From NCBI GenBank assembly GCA_019695035.1, contig JAIBAU010000004.1, forward strand, positions 62,001 through 126,000: 64,000 nt of DNA, in the 5' to 3' direction. The notes under the pieces are model-generated. The model did not search any database. It was not told the DNA's origin and was given only the letters and a program-made list of their open reading frames with translations. Shown here piece by piece: positions 8,245-17,419 of this stretch; positions within the stretch are counted from its first letter, which is position 1, and the number at the start of each line of letters is the position of its first letter. Both the position numbers and the translations under genes were made by a program. This stretch comes from Caulobacteraceae bacterium (GTDB lineage: Bacteria; Pseudomonadota; Alphaproteobacteria; Caulobacterales; Caulobacteraceae).

Positions 8245-9225
8245 CTATCGGGTGTGCGTCTTGATGAAGTTGGCGATGTTGGCGGCCAGCCCCGGGAACA
8301 CGGGCGCACTGCCCTCACCGTAGGTCGCTGCATTGGCTGCGACATTGTCACCAGGCGCGGCGCGCAGCACGTGGTTCATGCCGTCCATGACCACCAGGGA
8401 AACGCCCGCACGTGCGGCCGCCAGCCTTTCAGCGTCTTTCACCTTTACCTGAAGGTCGGTGGAGCCCTGCACGACCAGGACCGGGCCGCTGTAGCGACGC
8501 ACCAGGTCGGCCGGATCGTAGGCGAACATGCTGATCAGCAGATTCTGGGCTTGCGGATTGAACAGGGGAGCGAGGGCCGGGTGCATTCCCGTGAGGTCGA
8601 CCTTGCGCCCCGCCTCCAGCGAAGTGATCGCCGCTTCCGCCTGCTGCACGATCTCGGGTGGGTTCGCGGGGTTCTGGTTTATCTGCTCGCGGATCACGTC
8701 GCTCAGCCTGCGCCCCGCTCCCGAGATCGAGATCACCCCGCAGACTCCGTCCTGGGCCTGGGCCGCCGCGAGGACCACCAGTGACCCTTCGCTGTGACCG
8801 ATGAGCCAGACGCACGGAGCGCCGGTCTCCTCGCGAATCTGCCGTATCCAGGCGTGCACATCCTCAGCGTAGGCGGCGATGGTCGGTCCTTCGGGGCCGA
8901 AGGCGGCGCCGGCGCTGGCGAACTGGCCCCGCTTGTCGATGGCGACCGTCGCGATGCCCTCCTCTGCCAAGGCCTGCATCAACTTCCCGTAGGGGCTCCC
9001 CGCGACGCCCAGCGGGTTGTTGCCGTCGTGGTCGGTCGGGCCCGATCCCGGCACAAAGACTGCGATCGGGGCGCTGACGGAGGCGGGGCCTCGCCAGAAG
9101 CCCTTGAGCTCACCGCCGGGTCCGCTGGCGGAAATCTCGGTCGGTCCCTCGGTGGCGGGCGCCGCAATGGCCGCGGGAACCAGAAGCAGGGTGGCTGAGG
9201 CGGCGGCGAGAAGCAGGGTGCGCAT
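8245..9225 (-). CDS. secreted alpha/beta-hydrolase
   Basis: A 326-residue protein with a Sec signal peptide (residues 1 to about 21, ending AAIAAPA), so it acts in the periplasm or outside. The hydrolase fold shows FVPGSGPTDHDGN (oxyanion region), a nucleophile elbow GHSEGS near residue 145, and VVQGSTDLQVKV (acid region). A His in MNHVLR near residue 280 probably completes the triad. The substrate is unknown. It ends 53 bases before xth. Confidence 0.8.
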   Translation of the reverse strand: MRTLLLAAASATLLLVPAAIAAPATEGPTEISASGPGGELKGFWRGPASVSAPIAVFVPGSGPTDHDGNNPLGVAGSPYGKLMQALAEEGIATVAIDKRGQFASAGAAFGPEGPTIAAYAEDVHAWIRQIREETGAPCVWLIGHSEGSLVVLAAAQAQDGVCGVISISGAGRRLSDVIREQINQNPANPPEIVQQAEAAITSLEAGRKVDLTGMHPALAPLFNPQAQNLLISMFAYDPADLVRRYSGPVLVVQGSTDLQVKVKDAERLAAARAGVSLVVMDGMNHVLRAAPGDNVAANAATYGEGSAPVFPGLAANIANFIKTHTR

Positions 9226-9311
9226 AGTTAGCTCCGTGGCTAATTATCTGCGAATTACGCTTCCGGTAGGCGCGTTGCAAGAACTATTTCGGCAGTTGCC
9301 TAAGGAGTGCC

Positions 9312-9644
9312 TCAGATGGAGAAACTCACGCCGCAGCCGCAGCTCGATTTTGCCTGCGGATTGCGCACTCGGAACTGAGCCCCGATCAGCTCGTCCACAA
9401 AGTCGATCTCGGATCCGGCCAGCAGGGGAAGGGACACCGGGTCGATCAGCGCCGCCTGGCCCGCGTATTCCACGCGTATGTCGTCCGGCTCGGCGGCTTC
9501 GACCAGGTCGAAGGCGTACTGGAACCCGGAACATCCGCCCCCGTCGACGGCCACCCGCAGCATGAGCGTCTTCCCCTCGGCCTGCGACAGGGTGCGGAGG
9601 CGGGCGGCGGCGGCTCGGGTCAAGGTGACGGGTTCGGCGGTCAT
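9312..9644 (-). CDS. erpA: A-type iron-sulfur cluster carrier (ErpA/IscA family)
   Basis: A 110-residue protein that delivers Fe-S clusters to apoproteins in the cytosol. The three conserved cluster cysteines are present: Cys38 in GGGCSGFQY, and Cys102 and Cys104 in the C-terminal CGCGVSFSI. Its position divergent from dgt and upstream of the xth group is common in alphaproteobacteria. I prefer ErpA to IscA because no isc or suf genes are nearby, but the subfamily is an inference. Confidence 0.9.
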   Translation of the reverse strand: MTAEPVTLTRAAAARLRTLSQAEGKTLMLRVAVDGGGCSGFQYAFDLVEAAEPDDIRVEYAGQAALIDPVSLPLLAGSEIDFVDELIGAQFRVRNPQAKSSCGCGVSFSI

Positions 9645-9723
9645 GCGGACTTATCGATGCTTTGCGTTATATGAGGGCGCCGGCGGCATTGCGAAAGACC
9701 CGCCGCCGATCCAAGAGGTCCGG

Positions 9724-10917
9724 TTGAACGCCCCCTTCAAGCCCGCATCAGCTCGCGCATCCTGGGCATCCGATCCGGCCCGCACGCTGGGGAGACTTCA
9801 CCCTGAAGCCGACAGCCGCACCCGCACGCCCTTCGCGCGCGACCGCGACCGTGTAATCCACTGCACGGCATTCCGGCGCCTGAAGGAAAAGACGCAGGTC
9901 TTCGTCGCCCACGAAGGCGACTATTACCGCACGCGTCTCACCCACAGCCTCGAGGTGGCCCAGATCGCGCGATCCCTGGCCAAGGCGCTGGGCCTGGACG
10001 ACGATCTGGCCGAAGGGGTGGCGCTGGCGCATGACCTGGGACACCCGCCCTTTGGCCACGCCGGCGAGGATGAACTGCATCGGTGCATGGCCGAGTGGGG
10101 CGGCTTCGACCACAACGTGCAGACCTTCCGCGTGGTGACGGAACTGGAGGAGCGCTATCCGAGCTTCGCCGGCCTGAACCTGACCTGGGAGAGCCTGGAA
10201 GGCGTCATCAAGCACAACGGACCGGTGGCCCAGAAGCTGGACGAGCCGGCGTGGGCGCCGGTGGCCGCCTACAACGCGCGGCAGGATCTCCGCCTGGACA
10301 CCTTCGCGTCCGCCGAGGCGCAGGTGGCGGCGATCTCGGACGACATCGCCTACAACAATCACGATGTCGATGACGGGCTTCAGGCAGGCCTGTTCACCGT
10401 CCAGGACCTCATGGCCGTCCCGCTGATCGGGCCGGTGCTGATCGAGGTGCGCGCGGAGCTGCCGGATCTTGACGACCGCATGCTGCGGCTGGAGGCGGTC
10501 CGCCGCCTCATCGGCGTGATGTGCGACGACGTGCTCGCCGAGACGGCGCGGCGCGTAGAGTCCCTGGAAATACGAACGTCGGAAGACGTCCGGACCGCCG
10601 GCCGGCATCTGGTCCAGTTCTCGGCGCCGACGCTCGAGGCGCTGGGCCGGCTGCGGGCCTTCCTCTACGAGCGCATGTACCGGCACTACAGGGTCAATCG
10701 CACCCGCAGCCAGGCCAAGCGGATCGTCTCGGAACTGTTCGCCCTGTTCATGCGTGAGCCCGAGATCCTGCCCACCGAATGGTTCGACAAGGCCCATGCG
10801 GGGGGCGAGCCCATGCGGGCGCGCACGGTCTGCGACTACATCGCCGGCATGACGGATCGATACGCGATCGAGGAACACCGGCGGCTGTTCAGCCTCGACG
10901 TCGGCCACGAGGTCTAG
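9724..10917 (+). CDS. dgt: deoxyguanosinetriphosphate triphosphohydrolase-like HD protein (dNTPase)
   Basis: A 397-residue cytosolic HD-domain enzyme that hydrolyses dNTPs to nucleoside plus tripolyphosphate. Motifs: [20 protein letters not shown], then [16 protein letters not shown] (first His), and [16 protein letters not shown] (the HD pair). The start is taken as the TTG at 9724 because AAGAGG lies 6 bases upstream and the protein begins (M)[11 protein letters not shown]; the frame is open further upstream but runs into the divergent erpA promoter. Many alphaproteobacteria have argS directly after dgt; here it is missing. Confidence 0.9.
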   Translation: MNAPFKPASARASWASDPARTLGRLHPEADSRTRTPFARDRDRVIHCTAFRRLKEKTQVFVAHEGDYYRTRLTHSLEVAQIARSLAKALGLDDDLAEGVALAHDLGHPPFGHAGEDELHRCMAEWGGFDHNVQTFRVVTELEERYPSFAGLNLTWESLEGVIKHNGPVAQKLDEPAWAPVAAYNARQDLRLDTFASAEAQVAAISDDIAYNNHDVDDGLQAGLFTVQDLMAVPLIGPVLIEVRAELPDLDDRMLRLEAVRRLIGVMCDDVLAETARRVESLEIRTSEDVRTAGRHLVQFSAPTLEALGRLRAFLYERMYRHYRVNRTRSQAKRIVSELFALFMREPEILPTEWFDKAHAGGEPMRARTVCDYIAGMTDRYAIEEHRRLFSLDVGHEV

Positions 10918-11037
10918 GGCGGCGAAACATCGCTGTGGATGACCCCGCAAAGCCCAACACCGGTTAACCTTTCCGTCTAATCTTGGCCCCGTTCGCGTGC
11001 GATTCGCTCAAGTGCGTTCCCAGAGCCCGAGATTCCC

Positions 11038-11832
11038 ATGTCCGACTACGACCGCGGCGCCTACACGCCCCCCACCGACGACCACCTTGCCTTTGACGCG
11101 CGGATGCCGCGCCAGCGCCGACCCATGCCGATGACCCTGATCGCCTCGGCGGTCGTGCTGCTGGTCATGGTGGGAGCGGTGTTCGCCTTCTACACCTCGG
11201 GTGTCCGCGGAGCGAACGAGCCGCCGCGCGTGGTCGGCCAGAGCGCCCCGCCGATCAAGGGGCCGCCGGTCCAGGAGGCCCGCCCGTTGGACGTGGACGA
11301 CAATCTCGAGGTCTATGTCGACGACGGGGCCGACGGCCAGGGCGCGCCGACCTTCGCACCCGCGCCCGAGCAGCCCCAGGCGCGTCCGGCGCCGACGGTT
11401 GTGGCCGCAGGTTCGTCCGGCGAGGCGCGGTCCGGCGTAACCGTTCTGCGCCCCGCGCCCTCTCCGGTGACCGAAGCCGCCCTTCCACCCGCCGCGCCGA
11501 CCGCGGTCCCCGCCAAGGCGGCTCCGGTTCCGCCGCCCGCCAAGGCCGCGCCGGCTCCCACGCGGGTCGCCGAGGCCCCGCGGTCCAGCGCCGGCGGCGC
11601 CGCGTCGGTCCAGATCGGGGCCTTCTCTTCAGCCGAGATCGCCAACAGCGAATACGCCAAGGTGCGCGCCGCCTTCGCCCGGTACACCGCCGGACGGGGC
11701 AAGCATGTCGAGCCCGTGCAGCGGGACGGCCAGACGCTCTACCGCACGGCCTTCACCGGCTTCGCGCGGGAGGACGCGCAGGCGTTCTGCGCGGCGCTGA
11801 AGGCGGCGGGCCGGGCGTGCATCGTCAAGTGA
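11038..11832 (+). CDS. SPOR-domain membrane protein
   Basis: A 264-residue single-pass protein with a short cytoplasmic N-terminus, a transmembrane helix at about residues 31-53, a long Pro/Ala-rich periplasmic linker, and a C-terminal SPOR domain (about 188-264, starting SVQIGAFSSAEIANSEY). SPOR domains bind denuded glycan strands and bring proteins to the division site. It ends 10 bases before the GTG start of nagZ, and this coupling to cell-wall recycling is conserved in alphaproteobacteria. Confidence 0.9.
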   Translation: MSDYDRGAYTPPTDDHLAFDARMPRQRRPMPMTLIASAVVLLVMVGAVFAFYTSGVRGANEPPRVVGQSAPPIKGPPVQEARPLDVDDNLEVYVDDGADGQGAPTFAPAPEQPQARPAPTVVAAGSSGEARSGVTVLRPAPSPVTEAALPPAAPTAVPAKAAPVPPPAKAAPAPTRVAEAPRSSAGGAASVQIGAFSSAEIANSEYAKVRAAFARYTAGRGKHVEPVQRDGQTLYRTAFTGFAREDAQAFCAALKAAGRACIVK

Positions 11833-11842
11833 CGCGACCCTC

Positions 11843-12883
11843 GTGACCCGGGCCTGCATCCTCGGCTGCGCCGGACTGGCGCTGACGCCCGAAGAAATTG
11901 CGCTCTACCGGGACGCCCGGCCCTGGGGCTTCATCCTGTTCAAGCGCAATATCGACAATCCGGATCAAACCCGGGCGCTGGTCGACCAGATGCGCGAATG
12001 CGTGGGGGTCGAGAACGCGCCCGTGCTCATCGACCAGGAAGGGGGGCGGGTGCGCCGGCTGCGGCCGCCGCACTGGCCGGACTATCCGCCCGCGCAGGCC
12101 TTCGCCCAGGCCACTAACGATCCGATGACCGCGCGCGAACTCGCTCGCCTGGGCGGCCGCCTGATCGCCCACGACCTGCGCGCCCTCGGAATCAATGTCG
12201 ATTGCGCGCCGGTGCTGGACGTGCCCCAGCCGGGTGCTCACGACATTATCGGTGATCGGGCCTTCGGCGCGGAGCCGGCGCGCATCGCCGCGCTCGGCCG
12301 CGCGCAGGCGGAGGGATTGCTGGCCGGGGGGGTTCTGCCCGTGATCAAGCACATCCCCGGTCATGGCCGCGCCATGGCCGACAGCCACCACGACCTGCCG
12401 GTGGTTGACGCACCGCGCAAGCAGCTGGAGGCGGTCGACTTCTCGACCTTCCGCGCCAACTCCGACATGCCGGCGGCGATGACGGCCCACATCGTCTACA
12501 CGGCGATCGACCGGCAGAAGCCCGCCACCCAGTCCCGCAAGGTCATGAGCGTAGTGCGCAAGGACATCGGCTTCTCCGGGCTGGTCATCACGGACGACCT
12601 GTCGATGAAGGCGCTGGGCGGCGACTTCCAAAGCCGGGCGCGAGACTCCGTGGCCGCCGGATGCGATGTTGTCCTCCACTGCAATGGCGTGATGGAGGAG
12701 ATGAAGGGCGTGGTGGCCGGGGCCGGAGAGCTGAAGGGAGAGGCCCGCCGCCGGGCCGCCCAGGCGCTCGCGCGCATCGTACGCGAGCCCGAGCCGTTGG
12801 ATGTCGAGTGGGCCCGGGCCCGCTTCGCCGAGTACTTTGACGGCGTCGTCGCACGGGCCGGGCCGGCGGTGGGCGAAGCCTGA
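11843..12883 (+). CDS. nagZ: beta-N-acetylhexosaminidase, glycoside hydrolase family 3
   Basis: A 346-residue cytosolic enzyme that removes N-acetylglucosamine from muropeptides during peptidoglycan recycling. Signature segments: DQEGGRVRRLRPPHWP, KHIPGHGRAMADSHHDLPVV with the mobile catalytic His/Asp loop, and the nucleophile Asp in ITDDLSMKAL. The start is GTG at 11843. The TGA stop shares one base with the ATG of scpA (TGATG). Confidence 0.95.
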   Translation: MTRACILGCAGLALTPEEIALYRDARPWGFILFKRNIDNPDQTRALVDQMRECVGVENAPVLIDQEGGRVRRLRPPHWPDYPPAQAFAQATNDPMTARELARLGGRLIAHDLRALGINVDCAPVLDVPQPGAHDIIGDRAFGAEPARIAALGRAQAEGLLAGGVLPVIKHIPGHGRAMADSHHDLPVVDAPRKQLEAVDFSTFRANSDMPAAMTAHIVYTAIDRQKPATQSRKVMSVVRKDIGFSGLVITDDLSMKALGGDFQSRARDSVAAGCDVVLHCNGVMEEMKGVVAGAGELKGEARRRAAQALARIVREPEPLDVEWARARFAEYFDGVVARAGPAVGEA

Positions 12884-13707
12884 TGTCCGCCGACCTGTTC
12901 CAGAGCCAGCTCGAATTCGAGGCGGCTGACGGCGCCGCCGAGGCGGGCGAGGCGCTGATGGTCGACATCGACGGCTACGAGGGCCCGCTGCACGTCCTGT
13001 TGATGCTGGCCCGGCAGCAGAAGGTGGACCTGCTCAAGCTGTCCATCACCCGGCTGGCGGAACAGTATCTCGCCTTCGTCCAGGAAGCGCGCCGCAGACG
13101 GTTCTCGCTGGCCGCAGACTACCTCGTGATGGCCGCCTGGCTGGCCTTCCTGAAGTCGCGCCTGCTGCTCCCGAGGCCCGAGCGCCCCGCGGAGAAGGGC
13201 CCCGAGCCCGAGGAGATGGCGGCGGCCCTGGCGTTCCGGCTGATGAAGCTCGAGGCGATGCGCAAGGCGGTGGAGAACCTCAAGGTCCGCCCGCAGCTCA
13301 AGCGCGACGTGTTCACTCGTGGCGATCCCGAGGCCCAGGTGGTTATCCCCTCGCGTCAGGTCGACGCCACCCTGTACGACCTGATGGTGGCCTATGTCTC
13401 CCAACGGACGAAGGAGGCGCAGCGGCTGTACACGCCGATGGCGGTCGAGGCCTTTCCGCTGGACGACGCGCGTGACCGGCTGCGCGACATGCTGCCCCGG
13501 CTGAAGGCGTGGACCGGCCTGCGCACGGTAGCGCCGAGGGCCCACCCGGACGCCGGGCCCAGCCAGGCCTCGTTCGTGGCCTCCACGCTGTCCGCGTCCC
13601 TGGAGCTGGTTAAGGACGGCCTGCTGGAGGCCAGGCAGCTGGACGCCTTCGAAGAGATCTACCTGCGTTCGCGGGAAGTGGGCTTCCCGCTGGAGCTGAC
13701 CCCATGA
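12883..13707 (+). CDS. scpA: segregation and condensation protein A (kleisin)
   Basis: A 274-residue kleisin subunit of the SMC-ScpAB condensin complex that compacts and segregates the chromosome. The N-terminal SMC-neck-binding part has DGYEGPLHVLLMLARQQKVD near residue 25. The middle carries AADYLVMAAWLAFLKSRLLL, typical of ScpA. The C-terminal winged helix contacts the SMC head. It overlaps nagZ by one base and scpB by four (ATGA). Confidence 0.93.
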   Translation: MSADLFQSQLEFEAADGAAEAGEALMVDIDGYEGPLHVLLMLARQQKVDLLKLSITRLAEQYLAFVQEARRRRFSLAADYLVMAAWLAFLKSRLLLPRPERPAEKGPEPEEMAAALAFRLMKLEAMRKAVENLKVRPQLKRDVFTRGDPEAQVVIPSRQVDATLYDLMVAYVSQRTKEAQRLYTPMAVEAFPLDDARDRLRDMLPRLKAWTGLRTVAPRAHPDAGPSQASFVASTLSASLELVKDGLLEARQLDAFEEIYLRSREVGFPLELTP

Positions 13708-14366
13708 GCGCCTCCTTCCACGACCCCGCTGAAGTCGAACGCATGGTCGAGGCGCTGCTGTTCGCGGCGGCCGGGCCGCTGAGTCTGGAAGACCTGCAGC
13801 GCCGCCTGCCGGAGGGCGCAGACGCGGTCGCCGCCCTGCAGGCGGTGCGGGACCGCTATGCCGGGCGGGGGGTCGAGCTGGAGACGGTCGCGGACCGCTT
13901 CCGGCTGCGCACGGCCCCGGACCTGGCCTGGCTGATGACCGAGGAGCGGGAGGAGCCCCGGCGCCTCTCCAAGGCCGCGCTCGAGACCTTGGCGATCATC
14001 GCCTATCACCAGCCCGTCACCCGCGCCGACATCGAGCAGGTGCGCGGCGTCAGCCTGAACAAGGGGACCCTCGACCTGCTGCTGGAGATGGGTTTCGTGC
14101 GGTTGCGGGGCCGCCGCCGCTCGCCCGGCCGCCCGGTCACCTACGGCACCACCGACCTGTTCCTGGAGCAGTTCTCCCTGGCCACCCTGGCGGACCTTCC
14201 GGGGGCGGCCGAGATGAAGGCGGCGGGCCTGCTGGACATGGGCGTTCCGGCCGGGTTCGAGGTGCCGGACCCCTCCCGGGCCGAAGATCCCGTGGACCTG
14301 CTTTCGCTCGACGAGGGCGACGATGACGCTCCGGAATTCGCCCAGGACTTCGTGGGCGAGGAGTGA
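13704..14366 (+). CDS. scpB: segregation and condensation protein B
   Basis: A 220-residue partner of ScpA in the SMC complex. Two winged-helix domains are present: the first at about residues 5-85 (VEALLFAAAGPLSLEDLQRR), the second at about 90-165 (LSKAALETLAIIAYHQPVTR, then the VRGVSLNKGTLDLLLE segment and GRPVTYGTTDLFLEQF). The acidic tail from about residue 190 is variable in the family. It ends 97 bases before the M13 peptidase start. Confidence 0.93.
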   Translation: MSASFHDPAEVERMVEALLFAAAGPLSLEDLQRRLPEGADAVAALQAVRDRYAGRGVELETVADRFRLRTAPDLAWLMTEEREEPRRLSKAALETLAIIAYHQPVTRADIEQVRGVSLNKGTLDLLLEMGFVRLRGRRRSPGRPVTYGTTDLFLEQFSLATLADLPGAAEMKAAGLLDMGVPAGFEVPDPSRAEDPVDLLSLDEGDDDAPEFAQDFVGEE

Positions 14367-14463
14367 GACGGGGGAACGCCCCCGGACGAATTACATTTCC
14401 TTAACGAGCCAGACCATTGCCGCGCGCCTACGGTCCGCGCCGCCTGCCTTCCGGGAGCCCTCA

Positions 14464-16551
14464 ATGTCAGCCCTGACCCTGAACCGACGCGTCCTGTTCC
14501 TCTCCGGCGCGGCCGCCGCCACCCTGGCCGCCTGCAACAAGCCGGCCGCGCCGGCGGTTCCAACCAAGCCCCAGCTGGGAACCTTCGGGTTCGACACCGC
14601 GGGCATGGACAGGACCGTCGCCCCCGGCGACGACTTCTTCGCCTACGCCAATGGCAACTGGGTCAAGACTACCGAGATCCCGGCGGATCGTTCCTCCTTC
14701 TCCAGCTTCACGGTGATCGCGGTGAAAGCCGAGGAGCGCACGCGTCAGCTGATCGAGGCCCTGGGCGACAAGAGCGGTCTGGCCGGTGACGAGAAGAAGA
14801 TCGCCGACGCCTACGCCGCCTTCATGGATGAGGCGGGGATCGAGCAGAAGGGTCTCGCGCCGCTGAAGGGCGAGCTGGACGCCGTCGCTGCGATCACGGA
14901 CGCAACGGGTCTGGCGCGCTACCTGGGAACCACCTTGCGGGCCGACGTCGACCTGATGAACGCCACCAACTACTACACCGACCGCCTGTTCGGCCTGTGG
15001 GTGTCGCAGGACATGGATGCGCCGGAGACCGTCTCGCCGTACCTGGTGCAGGGCGGGCTGTCGCTGCCGGATCGCTCGTATTACGTCGACGGAGACGCGG
15101 CTTCGGCCGAGATGCGGACCGCGCTGAAGGGCCACATCGTGAAGGTGCTGACGCTGGGCGGCCTCGCGGATGCCCAGACCCGGGCCGGGCGGGTCATGGG
15201 GCTGGAGACCGCCATCGCCCGCGTCCACGCCAGCCAGGTCGAGACCAACGATGTGGAGAAGGGAAACAACCACTGGAGCCGCGCGGACTTCTCCGCCAAG
15301 GCGCCAGGCCTGGACTGGAACGCCTATTTCGACGCGGCGGGTCTGGGCGGGCAGCAGACCTTCGTGGTCTGGCAGCCGGCCGCCGTCTCGGGCATCTCGG
15401 CGCTGGTGGCTTCGCAGCCGCTGGAGGTCTGGAAGGATTACCTGACCTACCGCACGCTGGACCGCGCCTCGCCGCTGCTGCCCAAGGCCTTCGCCGACGA
15501 GAGCTTCGCCTTCTACGGCAGCACCGTGCAGGGCACGCCGCAGCAGCAGCCCCGCTGGAAGCGCGCGCTCGCCCAGGTCGACCAGGCGCTCGGCTTCGCG
15601 GTCGGCAAGCTCTATGCCGACAAGTACTTCCCGGCCACATCCAAGGCCCGCGCCGAGACCATGGTGAAGAACATCGTGGCGGCGTTCGGGCGCCGCATCG
15701 ATGGCCTTGCGTGGATGGCGCCGGAGACCCGCGCACGGGCGCGCAGGAAGCTCGACACCCTGCAGGTCGGCATCGGCTACCCGGACAAGCCGGTCGACTA
15801 CTCGGCGCTCGAAATCCGACGCGACGACGCCTTGGGCAACGCGGCCCGGGCGAACCTGTGGAGCTATCGCCGCAACCTCGCCAAGTTGGGCAAGCCCGTC
15901 GACCGGTCGGAGTGGTTCCTGCTGCCCCACGAGGTGAACGCCCTGAACGTGCCGCTGGAGAACCGGCTGATCTTCCCCGCCGCCATCCTCGAGGCTCCCT
16001 TCTTCGATCCGGCCGCCGACGACGCGGTGAACTACGGGGCCATCGGCGGCGTCATCGGCCACGAGATCAGCCACAGTTTCGACTCCGCCGGCGCGCTGTT
16101 CGACGAGACGGGCAAGCTGCACAACTGGTGGCAGCCCGCAGATTTCGCCCATTTCACCAGCTCGACCAAGGCGCTGTCGGACCAGTACGACGGCTACCGT
16201 CCGTTCCCGGACGCGCACGTGAACGGGGAGCTGACCCTGGGCGAGAACGTCGCCGACGTGGCCGGCCTGGCCACCGCCTATGACGCCTATCGCGCCAGCC
16301 TGAAGGGCGGGCAGGGCGAGACCATCGACGGCTTCACGCCGGACCAGCGGTTCTTCCTGGGGTGGGCGCAGAACTACCGGTCCAAGTACCGCGAGCCCGC
16401 GCTGCGCGCCCGACTCAAGACGGACGTGCACTCGCCGGGTCCGTACCGCGCGGCGACGGTTCGCAACCTCGATGCGTGGTACGCCGCCTTTGACGTCAAG
16501 CCGGGCCAGGCGCTCTACCTCGAGCCGGCGATGCGCGTGAAGGTCTGGTGA
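14464..16551 (+). CDS. M13-family (neprilysin-like) zinc metallopeptidase, probable Tat lipoprotein
   Basis: A 695-residue exported peptidase. The N-terminus has a twin-arginine signal (NRRVLFLSG) ending in a lipobox LAAC, so it is probably a Tat-dependent lipoprotein. The zinc site is HEISHSFD near residue 535, and the third-ligand motif GENVADVAGL lies about 60 residues later. M13_N occupies most of the first 450 residues. The start is the ATG at 14464; the longer open frame lacks the signal. The gene lies directly upstream of tatABC, which would export it. The substrate is unknown. Confidence 0.9.
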   Translation: MSALTLNRRVLFLSGAAAATLAACNKPAAPAVPTKPQLGTFGFDTAGMDRTVAPGDDFFAYANGNWVKTTEIPADRSSFSSFTVIAVKAEERTRQLIEALGDKSGLAGDEKKIADAYAAFMDEAGIEQKGLAPLKGELDAVAAITDATGLARYLGTTLRADVDLMNATNYYTDRLFGLWVSQDMDAPETVSPYLVQGGLSLPDRSYYVDGDAASAEMRTALKGHIVKVLTLGGLADAQTRAGRVMGLETAIARVHASQVETNDVEKGNNHWSRADFSAKAPGLDWNAYFDAAGLGGQQTFVVWQPAAVSGISALVASQPLEVWKDYLTYRTLDRASPLLPKAFADESFAFYGSTVQGTPQQQPRWKRALAQVDQALGFAVGKLYADKYFPATSKARAETMVKNIVAAFGRRIDGLAWMAPETRARARRKLDTLQVGIGYPDKPVDYSALEIRRDDALGNAARANLWSYRRNLAKLGKPVDRSEWFLLPHEVNALNVPLENRLIFPAAILEAPFFDPAADDAVNYGAIGGVIGHEISHSFDSAGALFDETGKLHNWWQPADFAHFTSSTKALSDQYDGYRPFPDAHVNGELTLGENVADVAGLATAYDAYRASLKGGQGETIDGFTPDQRFFLGWAQNYRSKYREPALRARLKTDVHSPGPYRAATVRNLDAWYAAFDVKPGQALYLEPAMRVKVW

Positions 16552-16673
16552 TCCGCAAGGGGGCGCCGGGTCGGCTCGTTTCGCCTTTGCTGGCGGGCGG
16601 CCCGGCTTTCGCCTATATCAGCGCCGAATATGGATAGCAGCGCCGCCGCCGGCGGCGCCCAAGGAGACGTTCG

Positions 16674-16883
16674 ATGGGTTTTGGCGCTTGGTGGCACTGG
16701 GTTCTGATCGCCCTGATCGTGCTCGTGGTGTTCGGAGGCAAGGGCAAGCTGTCGGGCCTGATGGGCGACGCAGCCAAGGGCGTGAAGGCCTTTCGCGACG
16801 GCCTGAAGGACGGCGACGACAAGCCCGCCGAGACCGCCGCTGCGCCCCTGCCGCGTCCGGAATCCGAAAAAGACAAGGCCTGA
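16674..16883 (+). CDS. tatA: Sec-independent protein translocase subunit TatA
   Basis: A 69-residue subunit that forms the protein-conducting element of the twin-arginine translocase. One N-terminal transmembrane helix (about residues 6-21) is followed by the FGGKGK hinge (the invariant FG), an amphipathic helix (LSGLMGDAAKGVKAFRDGLK) and a short acidic/charged tail. It is followed after 47 bases by tatB. Confidence 0.95.
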   Translation: MGFGAWWHWVLIALIVLVVFGGKGKLSGLMGDAAKGVKAFRDGLKDGDDKPAETAAAPLPRPESEKDKA

Positions 16884-16930
16884 GCGCCGGGGCCTGACGG
16901 CCCCCAACGCTCGGGAAAGGGCGTCTACGA

Positions 16931-17419
16931 ATGCTGCCTGGAGTCGGTGGCCTCGAGTACGTCGTCATCGCCATTCTGGCGCTGGTGGTGATCGGGCCCA
17001 AGGACTTGCCGATGCTGATGCGCAAGGCCGGGGCCTTCCTCAACCGCTTGCGGAGGATGGCCGACGAGTTTCGCGCCAGCTTCGATGAAATGGCTCGCCA
17101 GTCCGAGCTCGACGAACTGCGCAAGCAGGTCGAGGAGCTGCGCAGTGGCCAGCTGATGCAGCCGCTGTCGGCGGAGATCGCGCCCGCCATGAGCGAGATC
17201 GACCAGGACATCCGCAACAGCCTGTCCACCCACTGGACCGGCGCCGAGCCCGCCGCGGCGCCGTCGGCGGTCGAGCCCGAAGCCGGGGCCAAGCCGGCCA
17301 AACCCAAGCGCGCCCGCTCTGCGAAACCCGCGGCCCCGGCCAAGCCCAAGCGGGCGGCCAGGGCCGCCCCGGCGGCCGGAACAGCCCGGAAGAAGCCTGC
17401 CAAGGGGAGCCGGTCGTGA
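16931..17419 (+). CDS. tatB: Sec-independent protein translocase subunit TatB
   Basis: A 162-residue Tat receptor-complex subunit. The membrane helix at about residues 6-22 ends in the TatB hallmark GPKDLP, followed by a long amphipathic helix up to about residue 75. The last 45 residues are a strongly basic Lys/Pro/Ala tail, longer and more repetitive than the E. coli type. The TGA overlaps the GTG start of tatC (GTGA). Confidence 0.93.
   Translation: MLPGVGGLEYVVIAILALVVIGPKDLPMLMRKAGAFLNRLRRMADEFRASFDEMARQSELDELRKQVEELRSGQLMQPLSAEIAPAMSEIDQDIRNSLSTHWTGAEPAAAPSAVEPEAGAKPAKPKRARSAKPAAPAKPKRAARAAPAAGTARKKPAKGSRS

Noticed and set aside
14369-14384. CGGGGG-AACG-CCCCCG hairpin after scpB as a terminator
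   Set aside because: No T-run follows and the M13 peptidase gene continues in the same direction; too little to call.
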